A DNA stretch of 64,000 nt. Source: Actinacidiphila yeochonensis CN732 (GTDB taxonomy: Bacteria; Actinomycetota; Actinomycetes; Streptomycetales; Streptomycetaceae). Below the pieces are notes generated by a model. It was not told the DNA's origin. It ran no database searches and saw nothing but the letters and a program-made list of their open reading frames with translations. Made by a program: the position numbers and the translations under genes. Positions 57,283 to 64,000 of this stretch are shown here, piece by piece; the first letter of the stretch is position 1; every line of letters starts with the position of its first letter. The stretch covers positions 4,278,001 to 4,342,000 of the forward strand of contig NZ_JQNR01000005.1 in NCBI RefSeq assembly GCF_000745345.1, given 5' to 3'.

Positions 57283-59391
57283 TCAGGCGGGGGAGGCCCA
57301 CAGCTCGGCCAGCACGCTGCGGGCCGTGCGGTCGGCCTCGCCCAGTGCCGCGGCGTTGGCGCGGGGCGCCGGCGCCGCGAGGGAGCTCACCCGGGCATCG
57401 CGCATGAGCACGCCCAGCGCGTAAAGCCGCGACGCCGGCCGCCGGCCGTCCACGCCCGCTGAACCGTCCTCGGCGGCTGGGCCGTTGAGCCCCTCCGGGC
57501 CCAGCAGGCGCCCGGTCGACGGCTCGGCGCGGGGCGCGGCGGTGGGGACCGGGCCGTGCGCGGACCGCAGCGAGAAGACGTCGGCGAGGCCCCGGCGGCG
57601 CAGCGCCCGCAGCAGCGGGTCGGACCCGCCGTGCAGACTGGGCTGCGGCACCCGCGCCTCGATCACCAGGTGCGCCCGCACCCCGGGGCCCGGGACTGCC
57701 GGGGAGCGCCACGGCACACCCTCCGTGCCGCTCACGCCGCCGCTCACGTCGGGCGATTCGACCGGGACCGGCGCCGCGCGCGGGCCGAGGAACCTGACCA
57801 CGCCGGCGTCGACGAGCGCCAGCAGCTGCCGCAGGCGGACCGGCGGCGGGCCGTTGTTCAGGCGGAACGCGAGGTCGACGAAGTCCGCGTAGCCGCCGAA
57901 GTAGCTCTCCGCGTCCAGACCGCCGTCCTGGACCGCGGCGACCAGCAGCGCGCGGGCCCGGCCGAGGGAGCGGTGGGCGGTCCTGACGCTGCTGCCGGCC
58001 CCTTTGGCGGTCTCGGCCAGGTCGGCGAGGACCCGGGCCCGTACCGCGTCGCCGAACCGGGCCGCGTCGTCCCACACGCGGTCGGCGAGCGCGCGGTCGC
58101 CGTCCAGCTCCAGCCGGTTCGCCGGGACCGGCACCGCCTCGGCCACCGTCTCCCGCCACCGCGCGCCGTCGGGCGGCACCGACGCGAGCGTGTCCAGCAA
58201 CCTCCGCAGCGGGACGGCGAGCGCGCCCGGATCGGTCGCGGCCAGGTGCGTGTAGTAGTCCCAGAAGGTGTCGCGCAGCACCGCCGGGCCCAGGCTCTCC
58301 TCGAACCGTCCCGGGCGGGGCCGGCACCGCAGCGCCTCGCGCAGGAATCGGTGCCCGCTGTCCCCGTCCGGCAGCGCGGCGCTCGGCCGGCTCCAGTACG
58401 GCACCCCCACCCGCGAGGTCGCGTGCAGCACCGGCTCGGTACCCGACGGCTCGTAGCGCAGCCCGTGAGCGGCGGCCCTGTCGGGCCGGAAGCGTCCGCC
58501 GCGGCCGACCGTGAGCAGGGTGGTGACGTCGAAGAAGCTCAGCCCCAGGCCCTCCACCACGACGTCTGCTCCGGGCTTGGCCTCGGCGAGGCTCTGGTCG
58601 GCGGCGTTGTCACCGCGCAGCCGGTGGACCGCGCCACGCGGGGCAGACACGCGGCCGGCGGGCGGCGGTGTCGAGCGGGCCGGTGTCGACCACCCGGTGC
58701 ACAGGACGATGGAGTCGGCGAGGAGCGGTGCGCCGCCGCCGGCGAGCACGACCTGGTAGCGGTCGCCTGCCGCCGCGATGTCGGTCACGCGGTCGGCCGT
58801 CTCGGTGTACCGCGTCCCCGGCGGGAGCGAGGCGACCACCGACGTGTGGCACCACCGCAGGTAGTGGCCGAGCAGCACGCGCGGCGTGTAGGAGTGCGCG
58901 GTCGCCTCCCTGAGGAAGGCCGCCAGCTCGGGGCGCCGGACCAGATCCGCGGCGAGCTCGCCGCTGAGGACCCCGCCGTCGGCCGGCGGAGGACCGGCCG
59001 CCGGCCCGGTGCTGCCGGGGGCATCCGCCGCAAGGAGGGCCGCGAGCCGGCGCTGCCACTCCCACAGGCTGGGCCCGGCCACGGCGGGACCTTCGGCGTC
59101 CACCGACTCGTCGAGCCACACGGTGAACGCGGCCGCGGGGGTGTTCATCAGCAGTTCGGAGCTCTGGTCGGTACGCCAGATGCGGCCCGGCCCCGAGGGG
59201 TACTCGTCGACGGCGACGACGTGCAGCCGTCCGCCGGCCGGCCGGAACCGCCCGACGTTCGCCGCGAGCCGCTCAAGGACCGACGTGCCGCGGAAGCCCG
59301 CGCCGACGACCACGACGACCCGTTCGGCGGTGTCCGGGGCCACGACTGCGCGCTCGGCGGTGTCCGCCGCCGCGGTGGGGGTGTCAGGCAC
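57283..59391 (-). CDS. Large FAD/NAD(P)-binding protein (NAD_binding_9 type)
   Basis: The 702-residue flavoprotein has an N-terminal Rossmann motif (VVVVGAGFRGTSVLERL), a second nucleotide-binding region (ADSIVLCTGWSTP, VVVEGLGLSFFDVTTLLTVG) and a long C-terminal part (ESYFGGYADFVDLAFRLNNG, RVPQPSLHGGSDPLLRALRR). This is the PF13454-type FAD/NAD(P)-binding architecture seen in large actinobacterial proteins, often in metal or siderophore loci. Start GTG 59391 overlaps the stop of the monooxygenase gene upstream by eight bases. It could supply reduced flavin or oxidise a ligand; the reaction is unknown. Confidence 0.85.
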   Translation of the reverse strand: MPDTPTAAADTAERAVVAPDTAERVVVVVGAGFRGTSVLERLAANVGRFRPAGGRLHVVAVDEYPSGPGRIWRTDQSSELLMNTPAAAFTVWLDESVDAEGPAVAGPSLWEWQRRLAALLAADAPGSTGPAAGPPPADGGVLSGELAADLVRRPELAAFLREATAHSYTPRVLLGHYLRWCHTSVVASLPPGTRYTETADRVTDIAAAGDRYQVVLAGGGAPLLADSIVLCTGWSTPARSTPPPAGRVSAPRGAVHRLRGDNAADQSLAEAKPGADVVVEGLGLSFFDVTTLLTVGRGGRFRPDRAAAHGLRYEPSGTEPVLHATSRVGVPYWSRPSAALPDGDSGHRFLREALRCRPRPGRFEESLGPAVLRDTFWDYYTHLAATDPGALAVPLRRLLDTLASVPPDGARWRETVAEAVPVPANRLELDGDRALADRVWDDAARFGDAVRARVLADLAETAKGAGSSVRTAHRSLGRARALLVAAVQDGGLDAESYFGGYADFVDLAFRLNNGPPPVRLRQLLALVDAGVVRFLGPRAAPVPVESPDVSGGVSGTEGVPWRSPAVPGPGVRAHLVIEARVPQPSLHGGSDPLLRALRRRGLADVFSLRSAHGPVPTAAPRAEPSTGRLLGPEGLNGPAAEDGSAGVDGRRPASRLYALGVLMRDARVSSLAAPAPRANAAALGEADRTARSVLAELWASPA

Positions 59392-60727
59392 GGGCGGCGA
59401 CCCGGCCCTGTCCCGCCGGGCGGGCGAGCCCGTAGTGCTGGCGCAGCGTGGTCCCCTCGTACGCGGGCGGCCGCAGTCCGCGCCGCTCCAGTTCGGGGAC
59501 GAGGTGGTCGACCAGGGCGTGCGTGCCCTGGTGCAGCACTTCCGGCTGCAGGTTGGCGCCGTCCATCGCGCCGGCCCGGAACCACGCCTCCAACTCGTCG
59601 GCCACCGAGGCGGCGTCCCCGACCAGCAGGTTGTCCGCGCCCAGTCCGCCGCCCAGGCGCTGCGCGAACTCCAGGACCGTCGTGGGCCGTTCGCGTGCCA
59701 TGAAGTCGTGCACCGCGCGCAGGTGCGAACGGTAGGAGTCGGAGCTCTCGACCGGCGGCACCGGCGGGAGGGGGGCGTCGAGCGCCAGGCGGCTCAGGTC
59801 GTAGCCGCTGAACAGGGCAACCTGGGCGAGTACCTGGCGGGGGTCGGCCAGCCGGTTGAGTTCGGCTTCGAGCGCCCGCGCCGCGGCCGCCGTCTCGGCG
59901 ACGAGCACCCGGAACCCGGCGAAGACGCGTACCGCGTCCGGGTCGCGTCCCTCGGCGGCGGCGCGTTCACGCAGGTCGGTGCGGAACGCGCGGCCGTCCT
60001 CGACCGTGCTGACCACCGTGTAGACGGAGTCGGCGTGCCGGGCGGCCAGCGCGCGGCCGTCGTCGGAGGAGCCGGCCTGCACGATCACCGGCCACCCCTG
60101 CGGCGGCCGCGGGGAGTTGAGCGGTCCGGCTATCCGGAAGCTGTCGCCGGCGTGGTCGACGGCGTGGACCTTCGCGGGGTCGACGTACCAGCCGCGCCCG
60201 CGGTCGGCGACGATCGCGTCGTCCTCCCAGCTGTCCCACAGCGCCTTCACGGCCGTCACGAACTCCTCGGCCCGCCGGTAGCGCTCGCCGTGCCCGGGCA
60301 GCGCGTCCTGACCGAAGTTGCGGGCTGCCGCCTGGACGCCGCTGGTCACCACGTTCCAGCCGAAGCGGCCCCGGCTGATGCGGTCGAGGGAGGCGGTCTG
60401 GCGGGCGACGACGAAGGGGTCGGAGTAGGTGGTCGAGACGCTGCCGATCAGGCCGATCCGGCTGGTGGCCGCCGCCAGCGCCGCCAGCAGCGTGAGCGGC
60501 TCGAACGCGGGTGCCACGGCGGCGGGTTCACGGGAGAAGCTGAGCTTGTCGGCGAGGAACAGGGCGTCGAACCTGCCGCGTTCGGCCACCTTGGCCAGGT
60601 CGACGAGAGCGTCGATGTCGTTGATGCCGGCCAGGTCCACGGCCGGATGCCGCCACGCGGCGGGGTGCGACCCGGCCGGCTTGACGTTGAGGTTCAGGCC
60701 GAGCGTCGCTCGCGGCTGTCCCGTCAC
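59384..60727 (-). CDS. FMN-dependent monooxygenase of the NtaA/SnaA/DszA family (second copy)
   Basis: The 447-residue luciferase-like enzyme shows GLNLNVKPAGSHPAAWRHPA, LADKLSFSREPAAV, RIGLIGSVSTTYSDPFVVAR, QTASLDRISRGRFGWNVVTS, ALPGHGERYRRAEEFVTAVK, GPLNSPRPPQGWPVIVQAGS and SDDGRALAARHADSVYTVVS. It is a distant paralogue of the copy at 55776. GTG 60727 follows AGGAGA. Directly upstream in its leader lies the (GTGC)n/(GGTGC)n microsatellite. It is coupled to the FAD protein gene, which may deliver reduced flavin. Confidence 0.92.
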   Translation of the reverse strand: MTGQPRATLGLNLNVKPAGSHPAAWRHPAVDLAGINDIDALVDLAKVAERGRFDALFLADKLSFSREPAAVAPAFEPLTLLAALAAATSRIGLIGSVSTTYSDPFVVARQTASLDRISRGRFGWNVVTSGVQAAARNFGQDALPGHGERYRRAEEFVTAVKALWDSWEDDAIVADRGRGWYVDPAKVHAVDHAGDSFRIAGPLNSPRPPQGWPVIVQAGSSDDGRALAARHADSVYTVVSTVEDGRAFRTDLRERAAAEGRDPDAVRVFAGFRVLVAETAAAARALEAELNRLADPRQVLAQVALFSGYDLSRLALDAPLPPVPPVESSDSYRSHLRAVHDFMARERPTTVLEFAQRLGGGLGADNLLVGDAASVADELEAWFRAGAMDGANLQPEVLHQGTHALVDHLVPELERRGLRPPAYEGTTLRQHYGLARPAGQGRVAARA

Positions 60728-60742
60728 GGAGGTTCTCCTTCG

Positions 60743-60795
<53 letters not shown>

Positions 60796-60820
60796 AGGGC
60801 GGTGCGGCTCGGGCACGGCT

Positions 60821-62239
60821 TCAGGCGTAGAGGTCCCGCATCTGGCCGCGCATGGCGCGTTCGACGGCGCCGGCGATCTGGTCGATCGCCGCCGTGTCGT
60901 CGGGCAGCCGGAGCGTGGCGATGCGGAGGTAGCCCGTGGAGGGCGGTTCGACGAAGCTGCGGCTGCCCGCGCCGACCGAGTAGCCGGCGGCGGCCAGGTC
61001 GATGAGGGTGTCGACCTCGCTGTCCACCTCCACCCACAGGAACTGGGCGTTGGGGCCGGAGCGGGAGGCGATCCCGCGCCGGTGCAGGGCCCGGGCCAGG
61101 GTCTCCTTGCGGCGGGCGTACACACCGCGGGCGCGCTTGAGGGTGCGGGCGGTCGCCGGGCTCTCGACGAGGTGGGCGAGCGCGTCCTGCAGGATGCGGC
61201 TGTTGACGCCGAGCCCGTAGCTGCGGTTGTCGCGGATGCGCTCAACGGCCTCGCGCGGTCCGCCGATCACCGACGTGCGCAGGTCGGCCCCGTACGAGCG
61301 GCAGAACGACCGTACGCGCACCACCTGGCCGGGCAGCGCGGTGCCGAACGTCGGGCCGGCCGCGTTGGCGAGCGGCCCGACCGAGTCGTCCTCCACCACG
61401 ACGACGCCGTCGAAGCGCGCCATGGCGTCGGCGAGCCGCGCGACCCGCTCGGGGGTGGCGGGCGGCGTCAAGGCGTACGGCCCGGTCGGCTGGAACAGGT
61501 ACGTGCGGGCGCCCCGGGACAGCGCGGAGGCCAGCGCGTCGGGGTCCGGGCCGCAACTGTCGGCGGGCACCTGGAACACCTCCAGGCCGAGCCGCCGGAT
61601 GTGGTCCAGCAGGCCGGGGTTGATCGGCACGTCCAGCGCGAGCTTCCGCTCCGGCGCGGCCAGCGTGCCGACGCACAGCAGGGCGGCCTCCGCACCGCTG
61701 CCGCCGGCCACGTACGCCTCGGCGGCGAACGGCCAGTCGCGCTGCGCCGCCGTCCGCAGCCGGTCGGTGATGTACTGCCGGACGTTCGAGTGCAGGCCGG
61801 GGCTGCGCAGCCCCGCGGCCAGCGCCTCCGCCAGGTCCGGCAGCAGCTCGGGGTCGGACGAGGCGTGCGCGAGCTCGCCGACCGGATTCGTCCCCGCGGC
61901 CTCGGCCGCGGCAGGGTCGCCGGGGCGGTCGGGCCGGGTGGCCAGCGGATCGGCCACGACCGTGCCGCCCCGCCGCCGGGTCTCGATCAGGCCCTTGCCG
62001 CGCAGCACGGCCAGGGAGTCGCGGATGTTGCGGAAGCTCACCCCGGACTGCTCGCTCAGCGCGCGGATGGTGGGCAGCCTCGTCCCCGGCCGGATCACCC
62101 CCTCGCGGATCTTGCGCTCCAGCAGGGGGACGACGGACTCGGCGGAGCCGGCGGCGGCGATCTGCCGGACCAGCCAGGTGTCGTCGAGCGGGCCGCCGGC
62201 GGCCGGGGTCGGTGTGGTGTTCGGGTGTTCGTTGGCCAT
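60821..62239 (-). CDS. MocR-type GntR regulator with aminotransferase-like domain
   Basis: Residues 25-100 are a GntR winged helix (LLERKIREGVIRPGTRLPTI, RALSEQSGVSFRNIRDSLAV, LRGKGLIETRRRGGTVV). Residues about 130-472 form a fold-type I aminotransferase domain, YVAGGSGAEAALLCVGTL and VVVVEDDSVGPLAN. In the place of the PLP lysine (normally SFSK) this protein has SFCRSYGADLR, an Arg. The regulator probably senses a ligand other than through a PLP Schiff base. ATG 62239 opens the conserved protein. Its 3' end is next to the monooxygenase gene, which it may control together with the transporter. Confidence 0.9.
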   Translation of the reverse strand: MANEHPNTTPTPAAGGPLDDTWLVRQIAAAGSAESVVPLLERKIREGVIRPGTRLPTIRALSEQSGVSFRNIRDSLAVLRGKGLIETRRRGGTVVADPLATRPDRPGDPAAAEAAGTNPVGELAHASSDPELLPDLAEALAAGLRSPGLHSNVRQYITDRLRTAAQRDWPFAAEAYVAGGSGAEAALLCVGTLAAPERKLALDVPINPGLLDHIRRLGLEVFQVPADSCGPDPDALASALSRGARTYLFQPTGPYALTPPATPERVARLADAMARFDGVVVVEDDSVGPLANAAGPTFGTALPGQVVRVRSFCRSYGADLRTSVIGGPREAVERIRDNRSYGLGVNSRILQDALAHLVESPATARTLKRARGVYARRKETLARALHRRGIASRSGPNAQFLWVEVDSEVDTLIDLAAAGYSVGAGSRSFVEPPSTGYLRIATLRLPDDTAAIDQIAGAVERAMRGQMRDLYA

Positions 62240-62406
62240 GGTCTCGTTCGCCCAGGCGGTGCTCGCGCCGATCGGTTCGTGGGCGCCGGTTGGGCGCCGC
62301 GACCGGACGAGCCGGCAGGCGCTACCCCCTTCTTCGACTTCTCGCGGCGGGAACGGGCGGCGCGCCCGGGCGGAGGCCGGTACGCTCCCCGCCCGGGCAC
62401 GCCCGG

Positions 62407-63495
62407 TCACCGTGCCGGCACCTGGTACACGTAGCCCCGCGGGGTGAACTTCGCGGCGCCGATGAAGTCCTTCGACCACTCCGCCACGACCGACAGCGGG
62501 TCCACGTCCTTGTAGAGGTCAGGGTAGGCGAACGACGCGAAGAAGAGCGGTGAGACCTGGTTGCCCGCCAGGTCGAAGGCCCACGGGTTGTAGAGGAAGA
62601 GGTTGCCGTCCTTCACCGCCCTGAGGTTCTTCCAGCCCGGCCGCGCGAGCAGCTTGTCGGCGACGGCCCTGAACTCCGCGTCGGAGCGCCCGCCGTAGAC
62701 GTTGTCGGTCTCCACCACGATGACGTCCGGGTCGGCGGCGAGGATCGCCGCCGGATCGGAGTCGATGGTGTTGCCGGGCCGGTCCGCGAAGATGCTCCTG
62801 ACGTTGCCGTCCGCGAGGGCCATCGTCTTGCCGCCCTCCTTGCCGATGGTCTTGCCGCTGTCGTCCTCGTAGTAGGCGGTGGCCTGCTTCGGCGCCCGCG
62901 CGGCCCGGGCGGTCAGGGCGTTGACCTTCGAGGTGAAGGCCAGGACCTTCCCGGCCTGCTGCTCGCGCCCCAGCACCTTGCCGAGCAGCTCGACGTCCGT
63001 CTTCCACTCCTGCGAGATCCAGGAGCTCACCACCAGGACCGGCACCCCCGAGGACTTCAGCGAGGACGCGGCCTCCTGCCAGGGCTGGTTGCCGTACATG
63101 ACCACGGCCTGCGCGCCGCTGGCGATGATCCGCTCGTAGTCCAGGGCGTCGGAGCTCTCCCCGATGGACAGGCTCTTGGAGAAGCCGGCGAAGTTCTCCT
63201 GGTCGATCGTCTTCGTGTCGATGCCGACGATCTGGTCGCGGGCTCCCAGAGCGAGCGCCAGGTCGACGTTGAAGCCGCCGACGATGGCGACCTTGCTGAC
63301 CGGGCCCTTCGGGAAGCTGACGGTCCGCTTCGCGCTGTCGGTGACCGTGATCGCCCGGGAACCCGGCCCCGACGCACCCGCCGCACCGGAGTCGGCCACC
63401 GGACTCGAACCGCACGCGGCCGCCAGCAGTGCCGTGATGGCCAGCAGCGCCGCGGCGGCCACCGCGCGCAGCCGGGAGGTGGATGGATGGCTCAC
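62407..63495 (-). CDS. ABC transporter substrate-binding lipoprotein (iron-complex/siderophore class)
   Basis: The 362-residue protein has a lipoprotein signal (LAITALLAAAC, Cys28) and a FepB/FhuD-type binding fold: ITVTDSAKRTVSFPKG, SKVAIVGGFNVDLALALGAR, DQIVGIDTKTIDQENFAGFS, YERIIASGAQAVVMYGNQPW, ILAADPDVIVVETDNVYGG and GWKNLRAVKDGNLFLYNPWA. It would capture a metal complex outside the membrane. GTG 63495 follows GGAGAGA. The partner ATPase gene lies 71 bp upstream in the same direction. Confidence 0.9.
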   Translation of the reverse strand: MSHPSTSRLRAVAAAALLAITALLAAACGSSPVADSGAAGASGPGSRAITVTDSAKRTVSFPKGPVSKVAIVGGFNVDLALALGARDQIVGIDTKTIDQENFAGFSKSLSIGESSDALDYERIIASGAQAVVMYGNQPWQEAASSLKSSGVPVLVVSSWISQEWKTDVELLGKVLGREQQAGKVLAFTSKVNALTARAARAPKQATAYYEDDSGKTIGKEGGKTMALADGNVRSIFADRPGNTIDSDPAAILAADPDVIVVETDNVYGGRSDAEFRAVADKLLARPGWKNLRAVKDGNLFLYNPWAFDLAGNQVSPLFFASFAYPDLYKDVDPLSVVAEWSKDFIGAAKFTPRGYVYQVPAR

Positions 63496-63566
63496 TTCTC
63501 TCCTTGTGTTGATGGGGTGCGGAGCGTGGTGACGGGACACGGAGTGTCGGGCCGGAACGGCCGGCG

Positions 63567-64000
63567 TCAGGAAAGGGCGGGGGCCGACAGGGGCTCGATG
63601 ACCGGATGCACCTGCACGGCGCCGTCGCGTTCGAACAGCTCGACCCCCAGGCCGTAGACGCGCTCCAGAAGCTGCCGGTCGTAGACGTCCTTGGGCGGTC
63701 CGAAGGCGACGATCCGGCCCTCGTGGAGGATCGCGACCCTGTCGCAGAAGCGGGCCGCCAGGTTCAGGTCGTGGATCGCGATGAGCGACACGAGGTCGCG
63801 GTCGCGGGTCAGGTCGCGTACGTGGCGCAGCGTCTCCACCTGGTAGCGAAGGTCCAGCGCGCTGGTCGGCTCGTCGAGCAGCAGGATCCGCGGCTCCTGG
63901 GCGATGGCGCGGGCGACCAGGACCCGCTGCGCCTGCCCGCCGCTGAGATCGCCCACCGACCGATCGGCCAGTTCCGTCAGCCCCATGTGCTCGATCGCGG
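63567..64000 (-). CDS. ABC transporter ATP-binding protein (iron-complex class), 5' end outside window
   Basis: The frame runs in from the right edge; about 144 C-terminal residues are present. The ABC signature LSGGQAQRVLVARAIAQEP, Walker B ILLLDEPTSALD, the switch histidine in LIAIHDLNLAARFCD and a C-terminal FGPPKDVYDRQLLERVYGL are of the FecE/FepC type. It would power import of the metal complex caught by the lipoprotein at 62407. Permease genes and the Walker A part lie beyond the window. Confidence 0.93.
   Translation of the reverse strand, partial: AIEHMGLTELADRSVGDLSGGQAQRVLVARAIAQEPRILLLDEPTSALDLRYQVETLRHVRDLTRDRDLVSLIAIHDLNLAARFCDRVAILHEGRIVAFGPPKDVYDRQLLERVYGLGVELFERDGAVQVHPVIEPLSAPALS

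Overview
The window is very GC-rich actinomycete DNA. The gene content and style (many GTG starts, GTGA/ATGA stop-start overlaps, a conservon of the CvnABCD type, a mycothiol-dependent isomerase, an orphan DUF397 protein, an NsdA/NsdB-like regulator, starts with a -10 box 6-7 bases upstream and no Shine-Dalgarno) point to Streptomyces or a close relative. No rRNA, tRNA, CRISPR array, insertion sequence or phage gene was seen. Most of the window looks like ordinary chromosome; 54-64 kb looks like a catabolic or transport accessory block that runs off the right edge.

Layout. 0-5.3 kb: a MOSC-domain gene cut by the left edge, a DUF6643 protein, an HpnB-like glycosyltransferase broken by a 23-bp tandem duplication, a MurI-like racemase, a small membrane protein, a Nudix hydrolase and a small unknown protein. 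5.4-7.7 kb: dhaKLM (dihydroxyacetone kinase, PTS-dependent type). 8-16.5 kb: a nucleotidyltransferase remnant, two crcB fluoride channels, an unknown, an NAD(P)-binding protein, an MpaB-like oxygenase, a soluble Ser/Thr kinase with TPRs, an alpha/beta hydrolase and a chloramphenicol-phosphotransferase-like enzyme. 16.5-19.3 kb: a coupled DUF4865 / carboxymuconolactone decarboxylase / phosphotriesterase-like operon beside its TetR regulator. 19.5-31 kb: DUF397, mycothiol-dependent isomerase, PdxH-like oxidase divergent from a CGNR regulator, an LAL-like ATPase without its DNA-binding domain, a secreted amidase, an APH-like kinase, an NsdA-like protein. 31-41 kb: a PAS-PP2C phosphatase, a HEAT protein, two GT4 glycosyltransferases plus an SGNH hydrolase in one coupled operon, then pxpABC (5-oxoprolinase).

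41.3-48.7 kb holds the most interesting unit: three genes that look like kleisin-like (501 aa), winged-helix KITE/MksE-like (316 aa) and SMC-like coiled-coil ATPase (1577 aa), in the same order as jetA-jetB-jetC of Wadjet or mksF-E-B, but closed by a hairpin and without the nuclease gene jetD/mksG. The ATPase has Asp-Asn where Walker B normally has Asp-Glu. The operon appears to start from a near-consensus promoter that places the transcription start almost on the GTG. A complete conservon (sensor kinase-like CvnA, roadblock CvnB, DUF742 CvnC, GTPase CvnD) follows at 49.4-53.8 kb.

54.2-64 kb carries an aldo/keto reductase, a rhodanese plus FMN-dependent monooxygenase pair behind a perfect 10-bp inverted repeat in an AT-richer stretch, then on the other strand a large FAD/NAD(P)-binding protein, a second NtaA/SnaA/DszA-type monooxygenase, a MocR-like regulator whose PLP lysine is Arg, a lipoprotein of the iron-complex binding class and its ABC ATPase. 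Together they suggest uptake and oxidative breakdown of a chelator-like or organosulfur compound; the substrate cannot be read from sequence.
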